From Chryseobacterium sp. BLS98 (GTDB lineage: Bacteria; Bacteroidota; Bacteroidia; Flavobacteriales; Weeksellaceae), in contig NZ_LFNF01000004.1 of assembly GCF_001045445.1 (NCBI RefSeq), positions 62,001-126,000 of the forward strand: DNA of 64,000 nt, given 5' to 3'. The notes under the pieces were generated by a model, which was given only the letters and a program-made list of their open reading frames with translations, did no database searches and had not been told where the DNA came from. This document shows, in pieces, positions 62,537-64,000 of the stretch. How positions within the stretch are numbered: position 1 is the stretch's first letter; each line of letters begins with the position of its first letter. Both the position numbers and the translations under genes were made by a program.

Positions 62537-63703
62537 ATGAAAAAAGTCCTCTACACCCTTCTCATTCTATCCACAGCCACTCTTTCCGCCCAGGGAAAGA
62601 AGTTCTTCAAAAGCGGTGAGGTTAATCTTCAGAATCCTGTAGAAAAAATCAATCTGAGATTTGCTAATGACCTGCCTTTTGTACAGGTAAGCATTAACGG
62701 GAAAACTTATAATTTTTTATTTGATACAGGAGCACCTACAGTAATTTCTACAGCAGTATACACTGAGCTGGGTCTGGAAAAAAAGCATACAGCTAAAGTA
62801 AAGGATTCCCAGAAAAACAAACAGGAGCAGATTTTTACTATTCTGCCGGAAATGATTGTTGATCACGCTGTCTTTAAAAATGTAGGGGCAATAGTAATGG
62901 ACTTCAGTGTTTCTGAACTAAGCTGTTTCAAAATTGACGGTATTATCGGGGCCAACCAAATGGCAAAACTTTCCTGGAAAGTTAATTATGCAGAGAACTC
63001 ACTTGAAGCTTCAAAAGATCTGGCTCAATTTAATCCTGCAGAATATGATATTGTTATTCCTTTCAGTCCGAGACCACAGAAAACTCCCGTTGTGGAAACT
63101 GATCTGCAGGGCAAAAAAATAGATCTTACGTTCGATACAGGATTTTCTGGAAGGCTGAAGGTCACAGACGCTGCATATGACGCGCAAAAGGCATTAAAGA
63201 GTATAGAAATCTATGGAACCAACTCCGTGGGTGCTTACGGGGCAGGAAAACCTTTACCGGGATATATTTTCAGAACACCTGCTCTGTCATTGGGAAACAA
63301 AAGCTTCGCAAATGAAATAATTGCCACCGGAAATGCAAGCCTGATCGGAAATGATTTCTTTAAAAATTTTATTTTCATCCTCGATTGGTCCGAAAACAAA
63401 ATCTATATGAAACAGATAAAAAATGAACCCGCTAAACTGGAATCTTTCGGCTTCGGGTATCGTTTTATAGACTCAAAACCAACCGTAGCTTTTGTATTTC
63501 AGGAAGAAAATTTCCCGCTAAAGGTGGGAGATGCTATTATCAGTATCAATAACGTAAACCTGGACAGCCTTGATAAAGACGGTGCCTGCCATTATTTTAT
63601 CAATAGAGTGGAAAACGGGCAGAAATCAATTGATCTAAAGATCAGGAGAGATGGAAAGGAAATGGAGGTGAGGCTTGAAAAGAAGGAGTTTTTAAAAGTT
63701 TGA
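62537..63703 (+). CDS. Exported retropepsin-like aspartic protease with PDZ domain
   Basis: 388 aa with a signal peptide (ending TLSAQ). Two aspartic-protease half-sites occur in one chain: FLFDTGAPTVIS (about 72-83) and LTFDTGFSGRL (about 196-206), which is a pseudo-dimer layout. The C-terminal 85 residues form a PDZ-like domain (FPLKVGDAIISINNVNLDSL). Likely periplasmic. No terminator is needed before the convergent gene, since the hairpin at 63751 serves both. TATTTTCG at 62514 is a possible -7 box. Confidence 0.9.
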   Translation: MKKVLYTLLILSTATLSAQGKKFFKSGEVNLQNPVEKINLRFANDLPFVQVSINGKTYNFLFDTGAPTVISTAVYTELGLEKKHTAKVKDSQKNKQEQIFTILPEMIVDHAVFKNVGAIVMDFSVSELSCFKIDGIIGANQMAKLSWKVNYAENSLEASKDLAQFNPAEYDIVIPFSPRPQKTPVVETDLQGKKIDLTFDTGFSGRLKVTDAAYDAQKALKSIEIYGTNSVGAYGAGKPLPGYIFRTPALSLGNKSFANEIIATGNASLIGNDFFKNFIFILDWSENKIYMKQIKNEPAKLESFGFGYRFIDSKPTVAFVFQEENFPLKVGDAIISINNVNLDSLDKDGACHYFINRVENGQKSIDLKIRRDGKEMEVRLEKKEFLKV

Positions 63704-63750
63704 GTGTTTTAGAGAGTAGTGTTTAAGGGTATTGACCATAAGATAGTAAA

Positions 63751-63779
63751 AAAGCCATTCAATAGACTTGAACGGCTTT
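63751..63779. terminator. Bidirectional terminator between convergent genes
   Basis: AAAGCCATTCAA and TTGAACGGCTTT around TAGAC, one A-C mismatch, A-run on the left and T-rich on the right. Confidence 0.75.
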
Positions 63780-63800
63780 CTAGTAAAGTAGAAATTAAAG

Positions 63801-64000
63801 TTATATGTTTCTTGATTTCTTGCTCATATAAGAAGAATTCATTCTTCCGGTAAGGGAACTGATAAATACAATTCCAAAGCCGATATACGCTGCAAACGCA
63901 GTCAGATATACTATTAAGCTGTTAAAATCAGGTTTTGAGGCGTATGCAAAATACACCAATACGGAAAAAACGGCAAAACTGATCAGCAGCATCACGCTCC
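63801..64000 (-). CDS. Small membrane protein, cut by the window edge
   Basis: At least 64 residues in view (MLLISFAVFSVLVYFAYASK, then a second helix LIVYLTAFAAYIGFGIVFIS and a basic end). ATG at 63992 and GTG at 63995 are both possible starts, but the frame stays open to 64000, so the gene may begin beyond the window. No family recognised. Confidence 0.6.
   Translation of the reverse strand, partial: SVMLLISFAVFSVLVYFAYASKPDFNSLIVYLTAFAAYIGFGIVFISSLTGRMNSSYMSKKSRNI

Overview
The window looks like chromosome of a Flavobacteriales bacterium, most likely Chryseobacterium or a close Weeksellaceae relative. This is an inference from several signs: low-GC DNA; -7 boxes of the Bacteroidetes type TAnnTTTG (or TAnnTTCG); the flavobacterial families DUF3570, DUF4266, DUF4294 and a GldI-like isomerase; a CusA-TolC fusion; and a fused DAHP synthase/chorismate mutase. 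I saw no rRNA, tRNA, CRISPR array, phage or intact insertion sequence.

Layout. 1-6.5 kb: metal efflux operon (RND pump fused to a TolC-like channel, adaptor, haem-binding protein, small hypothetical). 6.5-11 kb: thioredoxin-like protein, ApbE flavin transferase, Cys-tailed DUF4266 lipoprotein, DUF3570 barrel, PAP2 phosphatase, VIT-family transporter. 11-23 kb: MaoC-like dehydratase, M13 peptidase, a TPR kinase/regulator pair, two secreted proteins and two tandem terpene synthases. 23-30 kb: two related surface proteins, a regulator and giant propeller kinase pair, and two unlisted 47-residue double-glycine peptides. 30-36.8 kb: stress-type enzymes (alpha/beta hydrolase, RibD-like reductase, SDR), a DoxX-like protein and a third kinase/regulator pair. 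36.8-38 kb: three tandem 380-bp units, each with palindrome, promoter and terminator, probably small RNA genes. 38-46 kb: nuclease, MFS transporter, orphan response regulator, LuxR and AraC regulators, an alpha-oxoamine synthase with a TetR regulator. 46-64 kb is mostly housekeeping: dnaX, DAHP synthase/chorismate mutase, rsgA, ndk, rpe, M42 peptidase, NUDIX, mnmD, ilvE, prolyl isomerases and a retropepsin-like protease.

Best leads. (1) At 51.8-53.6 kb a 70-residue secreted peptide ending in a CPACGMG tail sits 3 bp before a DUF692/MNIO enzyme and a DUF1772 membrane protein: a compact candidate RiPP pathway. (2) Upstream of DAHP synthase/chorismate mutase lies a 42-codon leader ORF with 16 Phe/Tyr/Trp codons, a strong attenuation candidate. 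(3) dnaX is split into two frames exactly at a run of ten A, predicting gamma and tau from one gene by slippage. (4) The three-copy array at 36.8-38 kb. (5) The paired double-glycine peptides beside a two-component system. (6) The tandem terpene synthases, one with an altered metal-binding triad.

Gene starts were moved inward where a signal peptide or family N-terminus supported it. Functions rest on motif recognition by eye; no database search was run.
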